Positions 1-11,929 of a stretch of DNA of 64,000 nt are shown piece by piece. Positions within the stretch are counted from its first letter, which is position 1. Every line of letters begins with the position of its first letter. The stretch covers positions 10,145,153 through 10,209,152 of the forward strand of contig OY987305.1 in the NCBI GenBank assembly GCA_963920635.1. The letters run 5' to 3'. The notes below the pieces were generated by a model. It was not told the DNA's origin and did no database searches. It saw nothing but the letters and a program-made list of their open reading frames with translations. Position numbers and translations under genes: made by a program. Source of the DNA: Pseudeuparius sepicola. Its lineage: Eukaryota; Arthropoda; Insecta; Coleoptera; Anthribidae.

Positions 1-2029
1 ACATTGTCCCTTTAACGCATGTAAGACTAAAATATATCCTATTGTAGGACGTGAATCCGGAGATAGCAGATGTACAAAGATAAAATATGTGACACAAAAC
101 TTTTTAAATATATGGCGCAGCAAAACGGGCTAACGTTACACGAGGAATAACGCGAAATAAAAGCTAGATGGAATTCTCTGGGACTGAGAAGTATCTAATT
201 GTAACAGTGAAACCCTTCAAAGAAGTTACTGATTAACTGACAGTGATTTTGTCACTTCTTTTAATTGTTTTTGTATTAGTAAACATGATACAACAATTTC
301 AAAACATCATAACCTAATTTATCCCGATCTAACCTAACATAACTTGACATAACATGGCTGTAACCTTACAAAACTGGAACCTGACTAACAAAAATCAGAT
401 GTTTAAAATTTAATCGACTGAATTAATTACAATACACTCAATTTGGCTTTTTCGAAATAAAAAATAAATGTCCGAAGTATATAAAAATCGCGTTAAAGTT
501 GCATTCGCTATACTGTTTTAAAAATTCAACATAGAATACACGAGAACACCACCGACATAATAACCGGCTGTAAAACTTTCTGTTTACATTGAAAAATTAA
601 AATAAAAACAATGCGAGTGTTGTAAAAAGTTCTTTTTACGGGTGCTTTGTATACCTCACAAATTAATGGATGCAGCGGTAAAAAGAGCCCAGTATAAATC
701 AAAGGACTCAATCCGCCGAGTAAGATTAAAATGGAAACTCATCTTTTTATAAAGAATTATTTATTTTAGCATTGCAGACATTTTATTGATTACAAAATGT
801 TAAATATCGGCAACTTTGACAGCTATTTTGACACGTTTGCAAATATTTTGCCCATAATATTTTCTCTTGCAATGGATTCCTAAGCAGCCGAGGCATTTCG
901 GTACCCCTTCGTATAGACTTACAAGCACGTGGCCGGTCATTGGGATGAATATGTTTTGTATAACTGCATTTGTAGCAAAGTAGGTAAATCATGCGATTTT
1001 TTGGTGGGAGATACTACCGTATTTGCATATAAACGCTTGGCCAACGCCTCGAAATTTAAAAAGCATCCAGAAGTCGTGAAGCAACAGTCAATTATTATTT
1101 TCAGTATAGATAACTGCATAAACCAGATATTTCATCCAAAATGTCACAAATGGAATTGCAGATTCTGAACGCATTACATATGGAGGTTCAAGCTAAATCC
1201 CTAATAGCAATCTCGCTCTAAACATGCCCTATGCAATAAAAACATATATCTAACCAGCGGTATCACAAAATATGAGTTCTTTCTAACCATGCATTCATTA
1301 ACAACGACACCTGCTATAAATATTTTAACTTGTTTCGACCTCTCGCTAAAATGTGCACGGGAAATGTGCAAAATTAATTATTAACAGCCATTTTTACAGC
1401 AATATATATAAATTTTTGTAAAGTTGATTAAACACGGGGAATTTAAGGTTTTAATTTTATTAGTTTTGTTATGGGTAAACATAAAGTAATAACCATGAAA
1501 AAAAAACAATAGATGTTAAAATTTATGTGCCAGTAGTCGATGTAATTTTTTCTTCTTAAAATATACCGATGTTTGATAGAACACCGTATTTGTACCTTAT
1601 GCCAAGTATTAACCAAGATGTGTATTATTCTTATCAATTTTACCCCAATAGGCAACCCTCTTTATGCTGTCAACCCAACAAATTTAGTTGCTGTCAGTGG
1701 CGGCTCGTAACCATATCAGCAGTGGAGGCAGCCATGTGCCATACTACTAAATTATACAAGATATATATACCTACTTTTAAACCTATACAAATTCATAAAA
1801 AAAATATTTTTGGAGATAATCGCATGAGCTCAAAAAAACGCTTTTTTTTACCTTCTTTCCATTTTCAAAATGCAAATCCCGAGCCGGCTATGATTTTATT
1901 ATCCCCCAATTGTTACAAAAACCATTTCGCGTTTTTTTTTATTTAAAATCTGACACCAAAGCGTAAATCAAGACACCACAAAACCTCCATAAATCAAATT
2001 TGAAAAACATATACTGGTATGAATCTGAG
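1..2029. other. No recognisable gene
   Basis: AT-rich sequence with only short frames lacking recognisable domains, splice context or codon bias. I see no repeat structure I can support here. It may be intergenic or intronic. Confidence 0.5.
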
Positions 2030-2322
2030 TTTCTTCCGGATGGATCCTGCGTCAGCGAAACTTCTCGTACCGAATCTTTCGTCCTCGATTGCACGGGACA
2101 TCCTCAGGGTGCGACGATCATACTGAGACTGGTGTTGGTGTGCAGAGATCCAATAAAAAATATAAGTACAGGGTGTTTTTCTCTGTGCTATCTTTTGAAA
2201 CATTATACAGGTCAAAATCAGTCTTAGTGTGATCGTTGCGCCCTGAGGATGCCCCGTGCCATCGAGGACGAAAGCTTGGAACTAGAAGTTTCTCTGACGC
2301 ATAGGATCCATCCGGAAGTTTC
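2030..2322. repeat. Foldback repeat, arms of about 100 bp
   Basis: The segment at about 2033-2133 matches the reverse complement of about 2222-2322 along its whole length with scattered mismatches, leaving a loop of about 88 bp. The arms share blocks such as CTTCCGGATGGATCCT and TTTCGTCCTCGAT. The loop carries a TACAGGGTGTTTTT motif that recurs in altered form near 2493. It is probably a non-autonomous DNA element or a fragment of one. Short frames on both strands are by-products of the palindrome. Confidence 0.7.
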
Positions 2323-2402
2323 CAATCAAGATCGTATACAGGGAGTTCTATTGTACGGGGTGCCCAAGGTGTTCAAAAAAGAATTTTTAACGGCATCTGT
2401 CG

Positions 2403-2964
2403 AGTCAAGTGTGCCATGGAATTCCTTTGAAACACTTGAATAGTCAACAGAACCACTCAAAATGTTGATGTGCAAAGATTCAATACAAAAATATACAGAG
2501 GATGTATTTTTCTCTGGGCTATCTCAACATGCTGATTTTTTATGAAACTTTATGCGGATCAAGAGTAACCTGGAATTATTGAAAAAATATTAATAAACAT
2601 AAAAGTAATTTATTTCTTTACAAAATGCCAACCAACAAATAAAAATAATTTATATTATAGGTCCTTTCTCAACAAAGTCACTAAGATAATACATTTTTTG
2701 TGCGTTTCCTGTTGTGGCGCACCAACCACCTTAACTCGTATATGACTGGCAGACTTCTGTGTTTTTTAGACTTTTCTTGGGCGGTTTACTCGATTTTTTG
2801 GCCCGTAGAAAGTTTCAAAAAATTCAGTACCTACTTTGACATGGCACAACTAAAAACACCCTATATATTTTGCATTGGATCTTTGATCTTTGCTCACCAA
2901 CACTTTGAATGGTTCTGTTGAATATTCAACTGTTTTGATGGGATTCCATGGCACACTTGACTTA
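2403..2964. repeat. Second foldback repeat, arms of about 105 bp
   Basis: The arm at 2403-2507 (starting GAGTCAAGTGTGCCATGG) is the imperfect reverse complement of 2854-2964. The terminal part of each arm resembles the loop of the preceding foldback (an ATACAG-GATGTATTTTTCTCT type block), so the two may be pieces of one larger decayed element. The spacer of about 350 bp has no recognisable gene. Confidence 0.6.
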
Positions 2965-3049
2965 CCAGAATTCCTATTTTGTTCATTTTTGACAACCTGC
3001 AGAATGGAACCTTGTCCTACCTTGCGGCAGTCGACGCAGACCTATCCAA

Positions 3050-3350
3050 CGCAGTTTGACCCGTAGAAACCAAGAACCAAAATTGAATTTCGAAATTTCC
3101 AAACGCCCGACCAGTGCACTTTTTTGAAAAACATCTAAGGTAGCTACTTTTTAAACGATCTCAAAATTACTTGAAAACCAGTCTATTCGACGTAAATTGA
3201 CCCGTAGGATCCGAAACCAGTCTCTAAATTCAGTTAAATATTTTCTAAATAGTCGACCAGTGCATTTTTTATTTTGAAAAGCGAAGATGGCTGTTTCAGC
3301 TGTACTTCGACCCAAAGATGTCAGAACTGAAGCTTAAATTCGATTCCGTC
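3050..3350. repeat. Decayed tandem repeat, about 140-bp unit
   Basis: TTGACCCGTAG followed by a related stretch ending in CGACCAGTGCA occurs at about 3056-3120 and again at about 3197-3260. A third, more diverged, shortened copy starts near 3306. Similarity is moderate, so the array is old. Confidence 0.4.
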
Positions 3351-3389
3351 CAGTATATTGCCGGCCGAAGTTCAAAATACACCCTTCGG

Positions 3390-4385
3390 TGAAGTCCTAG
3401 GGCACGAGTAAACGTGTAACAATTCACTCAAGTGCCTTCCCTGACGAGCCGCTACTAGTTGTTGTTTTAAAGAAGAAAATTACTAGGTTAAGTATATATT
3501 AATGGTGCAAGTTAGAAACCAACCAAACACGCGCCCTAATACAAAACTGTAAACTCCACTGGCGTCGCTTTATACGAACTATAATATAATGGTAATGTTT
3601 TACCAGATATCATTTGAAATACATCACTTCTCCTTATACGCAATAAATCATTCTTACCCGACGTTTACGTTACCGTCACATGACACACGCCTATTTATTT
3701 TACTCGTTTTTCTGCATTTCAATGGCGGAACTTTTATCTTCTGTCCCACATAACTCCAAAACCTCTATCTCAGTATACCGCTACCAAAACCGTATTTACA
3801 TTTTCTTAGCATTGTATTCTACTTAGGCAATGTTCAAACGTCCATACTAAGAATGGCCCACTTTCCTGGCATTATGATTTGTACATTTAGGTATATATAT
3901 CGAATCTACTTGCTGCATGGTCTTATTATTATTTGGGATTTTTTTGACAAAAATGTCAATCATAGTAGCACTTGCCTTGGTAAAGAAGCAAAACAATATC
4001 AGGCACGAGAGACACGAGTGAATGAAAAATGCGATGCGATTATAAAAAATATATAAATATAAATAAAGTAGTGGGAGGTGGTGGAGTGAAGCACGGGCAA
4101 ATAGGATATTATCTATCCCTTCATCCCTTCACAGAGAGTCTCCCCACCTAATCTATATAAGAGTAGGGAGAAAACATGTACTCCCAGGAGGCAACAAAAA
4201 TCGTACTGACCTTCCACTTCACTTATTATGGCCATATTCTTACAACACAATTCTGGACCTGATTAGTATATTGTCTAATGCTGTATCTACACTAACCTAA
4301 TATTACTTATATGTATGCTTCGTATGGTTTTATATAAATTTGTTCGCTATTGTGTCTGTTTTAGACTTTGTAGATAATATTTCCT
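3390..4385. other. No recognisable gene
   Basis: AT-rich unique-looking sequence with only short open frames and no motif I can assign. Confidence 0.45.
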
Positions 4386-4690
4386 TTAACTACATATATC
4401 TAAATAAAGAACAAAACATTCCTTGGTGTATTTGGATGTGTTTGTAAGATTCCCTTTCCCACGAAGTTCGTGGAGGGGTGGATAGGACGCGGATTTTTTC
4501 TCCTGAAGGTTTTTTAAACGACTTGGGAAATCTCTTTCTATTCCAACAGGTGTATGTGAGGCAATAATACCGTTGTTTTTATTTTTCCAGTTTTTTCGCT
4601 GCCATAAATTATTTTCTCCTGGAATTGGAGCGAACCTCCGCACAGATCTGGATCGAACCCCAGGCTCTGTGTAAAGCAAATGTTGCATTT
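4386..4690 (-). repeat. Possible tRNA-derived SINE or tRNA-like remnant
   Basis: Read on the minus strand, the block near 4645-4665 contains GGTTCGATCC, a match to the RNA polymerase III B-box consensus. Upstream (about 4665-4725) lie degraded tRNA-like segments but no convincing A box or cloverleaf. A frame of 100 codons overlaps it but has no recognisable domain. The B box can occur by chance, so this is only a candidate. Confidence 0.25.
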
Positions 4691-4960
4691 TTCATACGTA
4701 AGCCGTCAGCATTGAACCTAAAATGTCTTGACTAGTCGGCCATAAATCACAGCACGTACGAGAGGAATATCCTGCGGAATAATTGGATTCGTGTTTTGCG
4801 GGTAGCTTACATTTTTTCCAGGCGTACAGGTTTCAATTCTCAATAAATATGCGACATAATTTATCGTATATCTCGCCAATAGTATTATTTGGGTGTAAAT
4901 ACACGTGGCAATCCCGTCAAATTTACCAAACAGTATACAGGTTAATGCATAAATTTGTCT

Positions 4961-5326
4961 ATAGTAAAATCGAGCAATCCGTACGCCTGGCGTAAATAAA
5001 ACCACATGTTCAATGACGATCCGCGATTGGTCGGTAGGCTATAAATTTTCACCCGACTCGGCAACAGGGACATGCTAGATCGCAAAAGTGTAGATATTTG
5101 GTTTTATCTTGTTGTTTTCAGCTATTTAGACACTGCCACAAATAATTTTATCGATGTTTTGAACCGTTTTAATTAAGCCAATAATTCTTGTCTGAAATAT
5201 TTTGATGTACACAATTGTAAGACTAAAATTAAATAAAGGTCGTACCTCCGTGGGGCTATGGCGGATATTTCAACGCACGTGCTCTTGTTTACGCCAGGCG
5301 TAAGAGTTGCTCGATTTTAGTATAGT
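4961..5326. repeat. Inverted repeat with 40-bp arms
   Basis: The arm at 4961-4999 contains AAAATCGAGCAA and TACGCCTGGCGTAAA. The arm at 5287-5326 is its reverse complement with about five mismatches. The ACGCCTGG core also occurs in inverted form near 4818. This looks like a small non-autonomous element of about 366 bp. I see no protein-coding content. Confidence 0.55.
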
Positions 5327-6879
5327 TATATTTTGTCTGTAGATATATACTATACCATTACCAAAAGTATGTTCATCCAAAAGTTTTCCCTGGAACGATT
5401 TTACCAAGAAGCAATTAGTACCTATATTAATTATACATTGATTATTTGCGAGATCAAACGATTATTATTGTTTTCTGTGCCATTGTGGAAGCTCGTCAAT
5501 GAACAGTTTACTACAATTATTGGAGTAAGTAAAGTAGAATGTTTACGTATCTATTAATATTAAAAACTTTGTCGATATTATAGTTCTCAAAGTCTCACAA
5601 AAAGTTCATCTTAACTTCCTTAATTTAGTTATAATCACTCAATCTTTAGTCGTATTTATAACAGAGTTGTTCGTTCAGAACTAACTGGGAAACATAAAAC
5701 TTTTTAACAATGCTATACATGGTCGCACAAATTCCTTTCAAAAGAAAACAGAAAAGTTATTTCTACACAACTTGTAAGTATGGCCATAACTTATCACTTT
5801 ATTGACAAGATAAGAAGCCATTAGGCATTAATACTATCACCACTAGCTAATTATACAGGGTGTCCCCGCATTGAATATGGGTGAATTTGAACAAATTATT
5901 GTCTGGCATAGTAGAGGTATAATGTTATATTCAGAACAACTTTTGCTAATGACATTTTTCGATATTTCATACAGAAAAGGTACTTTACTTAAACTAAAAA
6001 TAAGTTTTTTACCCTTGTCAAGACCTGTTTGAAGCAGGCCTGAATCTCCCAACGCAAATTCCAAATATACGCCCAAGTTCAGATAGAAATAATTGTGTTG
6101 TGTATAATATAAAAAGATTAGGTTTTGTCTAGAAGGCTCAATAGAAACTTTCCAAATGCAGACAAATAACATATAAAGTACCTTTTAATGTGGCCACAGA
6201 ACCACTAGGTAGGTCTTGCTTTTGGTCGCATGTAACATCTTGCAATATCCCCGACCAAATACTACAACTGACTAGAGTGTGCGAAAGGGGGTTGTTGCCC
6301 GCGTTCAAATGATGATTATACCGAATTAAACTGCGACCACATTTCACAACCTGCCCCCCTATATTGCTCGACATAACAACCCGAATAAACGCGGAGCCTG
6401 CGAGCGATAAATTTTTCCCCAATTAATCCCAAAATTGGAGGTGGGCGGGTGTGGATATGGTGTCGTTACCGAGGGTTAGTCTTGCAATTTAACCTGTAAC
6501 TTTCGGATGCTTGTTCACTTGAAAGCTGGAGGCTTGCGTGACAACTAAGTTATCTAAATCTAATCTAAATACTGACACTAGGATTTAGGGCATAAATTGC
6601 AGGACTGATTGATTGTCTGTTTCATAAAATACCATATACTTACTCAATTTTAAGTTGGAGTGAATAGCCGTATTTTCGCGAGCAGGGTTTTTTAGGTTTA
6701 GGCAGGTTTGTTTGATTTCAGTTTGACGTCTCCAAGTAAATTTTCAGAAAACGGATATTTTTCGAAAGCTATTTTAACTAGTATTGATTACATACAAAAC
6801 AATCCGTAAAGAACAAAACGAGACCTTCTATATGATAAAACTGCCTCGCAAAAAAGACAGTTTTTGGGTTAAACCTAAA
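5327..6879. other. No gene; one CAGGGTG-type terminus
   Basis: No coding signal is recognised. At 5854 a TA is followed by CAGGGTGTCCCCGC, the same terminus type as the palindromic elements elsewhere in the window, but I cannot find its partner end. Possibly the left end of a decayed element. Confidence 0.4.
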
Positions 6880-7049
6880 AAGATTTTAAAAGTACATAGG
6901 TAGTTCTACTGCATAGGGCTAGCTCAGATTAATCAGGAATAGCTACAATTATCGTTTTTTTTTCGATTTACAGGGTGATTTATCGATTTTGATCAATATT
7001 TTTGCAGGCAATAACTATTTTTTATTACACTGACAAATTTCAATATATA

Positions 7050-7800
7050 CAGAGTGAGGTTTTTTTGATGACCAGTATGGGGATCTTGGAAACTAGCGGA
7101 CATAGAAGGAAGGTTAAATGGTGAAAGAATTGCAGTTTGTGGGCCCAATTTAATGCGCCTTGTGGATTTTTGAAAAAAGTAATGGCTTAAAAGATATCTA
7201 TAAAAAGAGGAAATTTTAGCCATTTATTCTAATCCATCTAGCTTCGTTGTTTCTGATTTTAGATAAAAAATGTAAATACCAAAGTTGGAGGGAATTGTGT
7301 CCTCAATGCGGTTATCATGTCCTACTTTCTGTGACAGCTGCTATTATTGAGATATGAAACAAACTTTGGTTTTTTTAAATGGAAACCAGAGTTATTTCCG
7401 TTATTCTCCTGAATATATGGAGTATTATATCTTTAGAAAGCTCTAAAAATGTCTGTTTTTTTGACACCATGGCCAACTAAGCTTTCTCTTTAAAAAACAC
7501 AAGTTGGTGTCATATCTTGAAAATGGCAGCGGTCACGGAAAGTAGGACATGATAACCGCATTGGGGAGACAACTTTGGTATTTACACTTTTTATCTTAAA
7601 TCAAAAACAACGAAGCTAAAGATGGATTAAAATTAATCGCCAAAATTTCGTTTTTTCAAAGTATCTAGTAAGCCACGACTTTTTCAAAAATTAACAAGGC
7701 GCGTTAAGTTGGTCCCACAAAACTGCAATTCATTCCCCATTCCTTCAATCTCCGCTAGTTTCCGAGATCCCCATACTGATCATAAAAAATACTCACCCTG
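7050..7800. mobile_element. 751-bp foldback element, CAGAGTG/CACCCTG ends, TA flanks
   Basis: TA precedes CAGAGTGAGG at 7050 and follows ACTCACCCTG at 7800. The left half (to about 7425) is the reverse complement of the right half over nearly its full length. Shared blocks include GGTTAAATGG, CAATGCGGTTATCATGTCCT and GAGTATTATATCTTTAGA. There is essentially no loop and no coding capacity. A close relative is at 38729-39448, and the 15589-17108 element shares its outer arm sequence. Inferred to be a non-autonomous Tc1/mariner-type derivative. Confidence 0.8.
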
Positions 7801-7861
7801 TATGTACAATAAACCCTCTATACGACTTTTTTATAATCCAATGCGGGGATAAAACTGCATA

Positions 7862-8975
7862 AAATAGTATCGAATGCCATGTATTCGTTTTTTGCCACAC
7901 TTTCAAAAGGTTTGAAATAAATTATTATCGAATGTGACCAAAGAAAAACCAAAGTCACAATTTGCTACAGATACACAGATTGTTTCAGTTTTAAACTCAC
8001 AAACTCTGGGAAAGAATAAATATTTGAAAAATAATGCCACACCCTCATATAAACCTAATATCTTTGGGGCTCTCTAAGGAAGTTACAGGGTGTTAAATTT
8101 CGAGGAAAAAGAAAGGTATTTAATTTCTCTGAAACTAATAAAGCTAAATTTGGCACACTTATTACTGGTATAGGTTGTTGACACAAAAACTAGTGCCGGA
8201 GATATGTGTAATTAGTGATTCTAATTTAAGAAAAATTTAATTCAGCTCTGCAATGTACAGGGCTGCATTAATCTCGAATGAGCACTTTCATTTCCCACAA
8301 AAAATATTCTTCATCTTTTTTCGTATCTGCTACGGTTTCGTGGTAATTTCAATTTTTTTTATTTAATACACATAAAATTATTTGAAAAAAAAACTTGTTT
8401 TTGGAAAAATGAGGAGCCAAATCTAATGGACTGTTTTTAGTACAGTAGAAAGTAAAAGCAAAATTAGTTTTACTTTAGCAGTTCACTATACTATAAGTTT
8501 TTAGGTCCTCCTTTTCCAAAAAATAGGTTTACTTTTCATATCATTTTTCGTGTATTCAACTAAAAAATTGAAATTACCATGAAACCGCAGCAAACACGAA
8601 AAATATGAAGAATACTTTTTTGTGGTAAATTGTTAAAATTGTGATATGGTTCTTTCCGTTTGCACAGGAGACATATCTCCTCCACTGGTTTTTAGATCAG
8701 GTGGATACCTACTTGAAAATAGCTGTATTTCTTTGCGAAATTTAACACCTTGTAACTTTTTAGGGAGCTTTTAGCGAAAGTGGCAGTATTTTTCAAAGTT
8801 CCATTATTTCCCAAATTTTGCCAATCTAAACGGAAACAACCTGTATCTCGTCAGCAATGTGTGACTTTGGTTTTGCCACATAGAATTTTGGTTAATTTCT
8901 GGATTTGCCTAATTTATTTGAAGCATGTTTGAAGCATGCCAAAAAACAAATACATGGCATTCAATACTATTGTAT
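7862..8975. mobile_element. 1.1-kb foldback element
   Basis: About 7862-8400 pairs with the reverse complement of about 8510-8975. Matching blocks include GAATGCCATGTATTCG, ACCAAAGTCACA, GTTACAGGGTGTTAAATTTCG and ATATGAAGAATA. The right extremity runs directly into the pentanucleotide microsatellite. No open frame of interest lies in the loop. Termini are not cleanly TA-flanked as I read them. Confidence 0.65.
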
Positions 8976-9200
8976 TGTATTGTATTGTATTGCATTGCAT
9001 TGCATTGCATTGCATTGTATTGCATTGCATTGCATTGCATTGCATTGCATTGCATTGCATTGCATTGCATTGCATTGCATTGCATTGCATTGCATTGCAT
9101 TGCATTGCATTGCATTGCATTGCATTGCATTGCATTGCATTGCATTGCATTGTATTGCATTGCATTGCATTGCATTGTATTGTATTGTATTGTATTGTAT
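8968..9200. repeat. (TATTG)n/(CATTG)n pentanucleotide microsatellite
   Basis: An uninterrupted 5-bp array of about 46 units. Counted in order on the + strand: five TATTG, five CATTG, one TATTG, twenty-six CATTG, one TATTG, four CATTG, four TATTG plus a partial unit. No 5-bp frame meets a stop codon, so long open frames on both strands here are artefacts. It begins at the right edge of the foldback at 7862-8975. Confidence 0.97.
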
Positions 9201-9525
9201 ATTATCATAAAATCGTATAGGAGGTGAACTTTTCTTATGGAGCCCAAAAATTAAATGTGCTAAATCGGGAACTCGAATTTTTGAATTTTTATTATACGGA
9301 TACATTGACATTTTTTGCTAGTATAATAAACCCCTAAAATATTGCGAGATTTTAACAATCCGTGCAGTACTTATTTCCTGCGAAAATATTAGTCCAAATT
9401 GATAAATCACCCTGTAAATCCGTGAAAAAGGAAAATTGAAAGTTTTTAATAGCCATTTCTGATTCATCTGAGCTAGCCCTATCCACGACAGTAGTATGTC
9501 CCTTTTCTTTTCAGAACACCCTGTA

Positions 9526-10485
9526 TATTGAGAAACAACAAGGAATAAAACGTAAATAATTGAATAAACATTAATCATGAATAATAATAAATACAATAAT
9601 AGCTATGATAATGTACGGAAAGTAACCAATAGTAACTCTAGCACTGGCTCGATGACCAAGACGATTGAAGGTGGTAACTATATGGAATTGGAACTATTTA
9701 AAAAATACGTTATATATATAACAAATATCAATATGAAAAGCCAGCTGTGAGAGGAAATCGATACAAACCGGTTACAGCCTCCAGAAAATACCACCTAAGC
9801 CAAAACGGTCGGACCCCTGCGTAAACATAGTTAGTTATAAATACAGGACTTTTACATAGCAATGAAACGAGTATGTTTTCCCTTCATTTTCTGTACTGGA
9901 ATTATTATAAACAGAATTAATCTCAATCTATATTTCAACTATTGTACCACAGCAACGAATGGATGATCTTATCTAGGATACCTCTAGGCTAATTTGATTT
10001 CCAACTATGAAATGGAAACCCTACTTTCTCACAGATTGAAGATTGGTTCGCTTGAAAATTGTATGAAACAATCCAGACTTACTTGGGACCTCTGAAAACA
10101 TGAGCGGGCCTTCTAAGCAACTTCAAAGTATATTTCGATTATATGCGAATTTGATATGATGGGCCCTTTAATTTGAAGAACTTTGATACCCTAACGTAAT
10201 CACTTTAACTCTGCACTAACAGCTATTACCACGTAGCTATTACCCACAAGACATCTAGAGCGAGCCCTTTATGTAACCTCATTTTATGATGTATGATTTA
10301 TTATAATCTATCTATACCAATGGAATAGGTTAGGTATGTCCTTTGGTTATACAAAATACAATAGGTCCAATATTATGTCGCCAGTATATTATATTGTACT
10401 TTCCTCGAGGAAAATACAAATACAATATGTCTGGCATCACAACATATTTATGAACATGAACTTTGATATCATTAACGGATGCTAC
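9526..10485. other. No recognisable gene
   Basis: AT-rich sequence without supported coding or repeat structure. Overlapping short frames occur on both strands near 10330-10566 but show no known domain. Confidence 0.45.
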
Positions 10486-10487
10486 GA

Positions 10488-11926
10488 ACACAGTAAAATA
10501 TCCATATCTGGTAAATTTTACACCTTCTTTTTTGGTAAATTTCACCACATGTTCTGGAGTCAATAAGAACTATGCTGGTGTGAATATTTAACACGGCGTT
10601 TTGTAAGATTAACACCGTATTGTGTAACTTTTACACGCAAATTGGTTAAAATGGTGTCATTTAATTTATTTGGTATTAGTTCCCCTTTTCTTCTTATTTC
10701 TCTCTCATAGTTTTACAGAAGAAATTTCAAATGTCATTGAGGAAATGTGTTACTTGTAAAGATAAAACAAAACTAAAAGATAAAGAAGCTGTATGAACCA
10801 GGCATAATATGTACTTGGTCTCCAATGTAAATTATTTGTAAGAATTAATAAACGGTAATAAGTAAAGAAAATACTTTATTTCAGTTCCAAAATATATGAA
10901 CGATTCCTTACAAATAGGTATAAAAATATCAACATTTTCTTTCTTAAAGCTATAAATAAATATTGATTCTCACAGCCAAACATATTTGGTTATAAAAAAG
11001 TTATATATAAATTATCGTAGGAATTCGTGTAGTGTACCTAACCACAAACACAAGAAATGTTAGGAGGTTATTTGTACTTATACTGCAAAAGAGCATTTTC
11101 CTTCAAATTCGTACATTTTGATGCGACCAAACTATTTCGTACAAATTCACATACAATGTACTTAAGTAACTGTTGCCTTACAGAATTGTCCGTGTGAGAC
11201 AATAAGAAACTTCAAACGTTGCGACACAGCGATTTAGTTAGATAGGCCTATTCTCACAAGCATAAGCAGGTCCCAACTAAGTCGGAGCCAATCAGCGGGC
11301 ATCAAAATAATCAGAACAGTCAGATCATTTAAAATGCGTCAATCAGATTCGCGACTGGTTTCTGATTTCGGTGAGAACAAACTCATATCAACACAGTCGA
11401 TGAGTATAGGTTAGGGGCTATCACCTCGGCTATCACACAGTACCTTTCGTCGTCACATCTGCATATTCGGTTGTCGTTTTAATCCATCTGACTCACTATG
11501 AAATTTTACTCTACATAACAACACCATTTTTGCACTAGCGGTCGGTAGAATCACTTTTATAACTATTATACGCGCCACGCGGTCGGGTCACATGTCACAC
11601 AAACTGATAAGCGCCGTCGCGCCACACGTTCGACAAACAACTGATGCCATGGCTTCGATTGCCTCAGATTTTACACCCATAACTGGTGAAATAACTTCCC
11701 CCTCTCATCTACCTAACACGAACTTGTGTTAATATGTTCAATTTGACACAGCTTAGTGCTAAAGGACACCGAAGTTAGAAATATAAAAAATTACACCCCT
11801 AAGTGTTAAATTAACGAATTTGTTGTAGTGTGAATTTTCCACCAATTTCCGTATAAAATTTTCTCGAAATTTCTTTCACCACTTACACGAAGAGGATTTA
11901 CACCGATTTTTTTTACTGTGAATGAA
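10488..11926. mobile_element. Possible non-autonomous DNA element with TTACACC repeats
   Basis: CACAGTAAAA near 10490 is matched by TTTTTTACTGTG at about 11915-11926. Both flanks carry many copies of GTGTAAA/TTACACC (for example near 10520, 10580, 10605, 11795, 11900), as expected of subterminal repeats. The core of about 1 kb has no transposase I recognise. No clear target-site duplication, so superfamily is unassigned. Confidence 0.4.
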
Positions 11927-11929
11927 TCC

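Larger units (their letters stand above)
6880..9523. mobile_element. Outer palindromic TA-type element enclosing others
   Basis: The arm at about 6890-7015 (with ATAGGGCTAGCTCAGAT and a CAGGGTGATTTATC block at 6971) is matched in inverted orientation by about 9365-9510. The right arm continues to an ACACCCTG end at 9523 followed by TA. The left outer end is too diverged to place. Between the arms lie two further palindromic elements and a microsatellite, so the stack reached about 2.6 kb by nested insertion. No transposase is recognised in it. Confidence 0.6.

Noticed and set aside
4640..4730. A functional tRNA gene on the minus strand
   Set aside because: Only the B box fits; no acceptor stem or anticodon arm pairs convincingly.
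8905..9311. Six overlapping open frames of 83-114 codons on both strands
   Set aside because: They are translations of a 5-bp repeat with no stop codon in any frame, giving alternating CIALH or NAMQC residues. Not genes.
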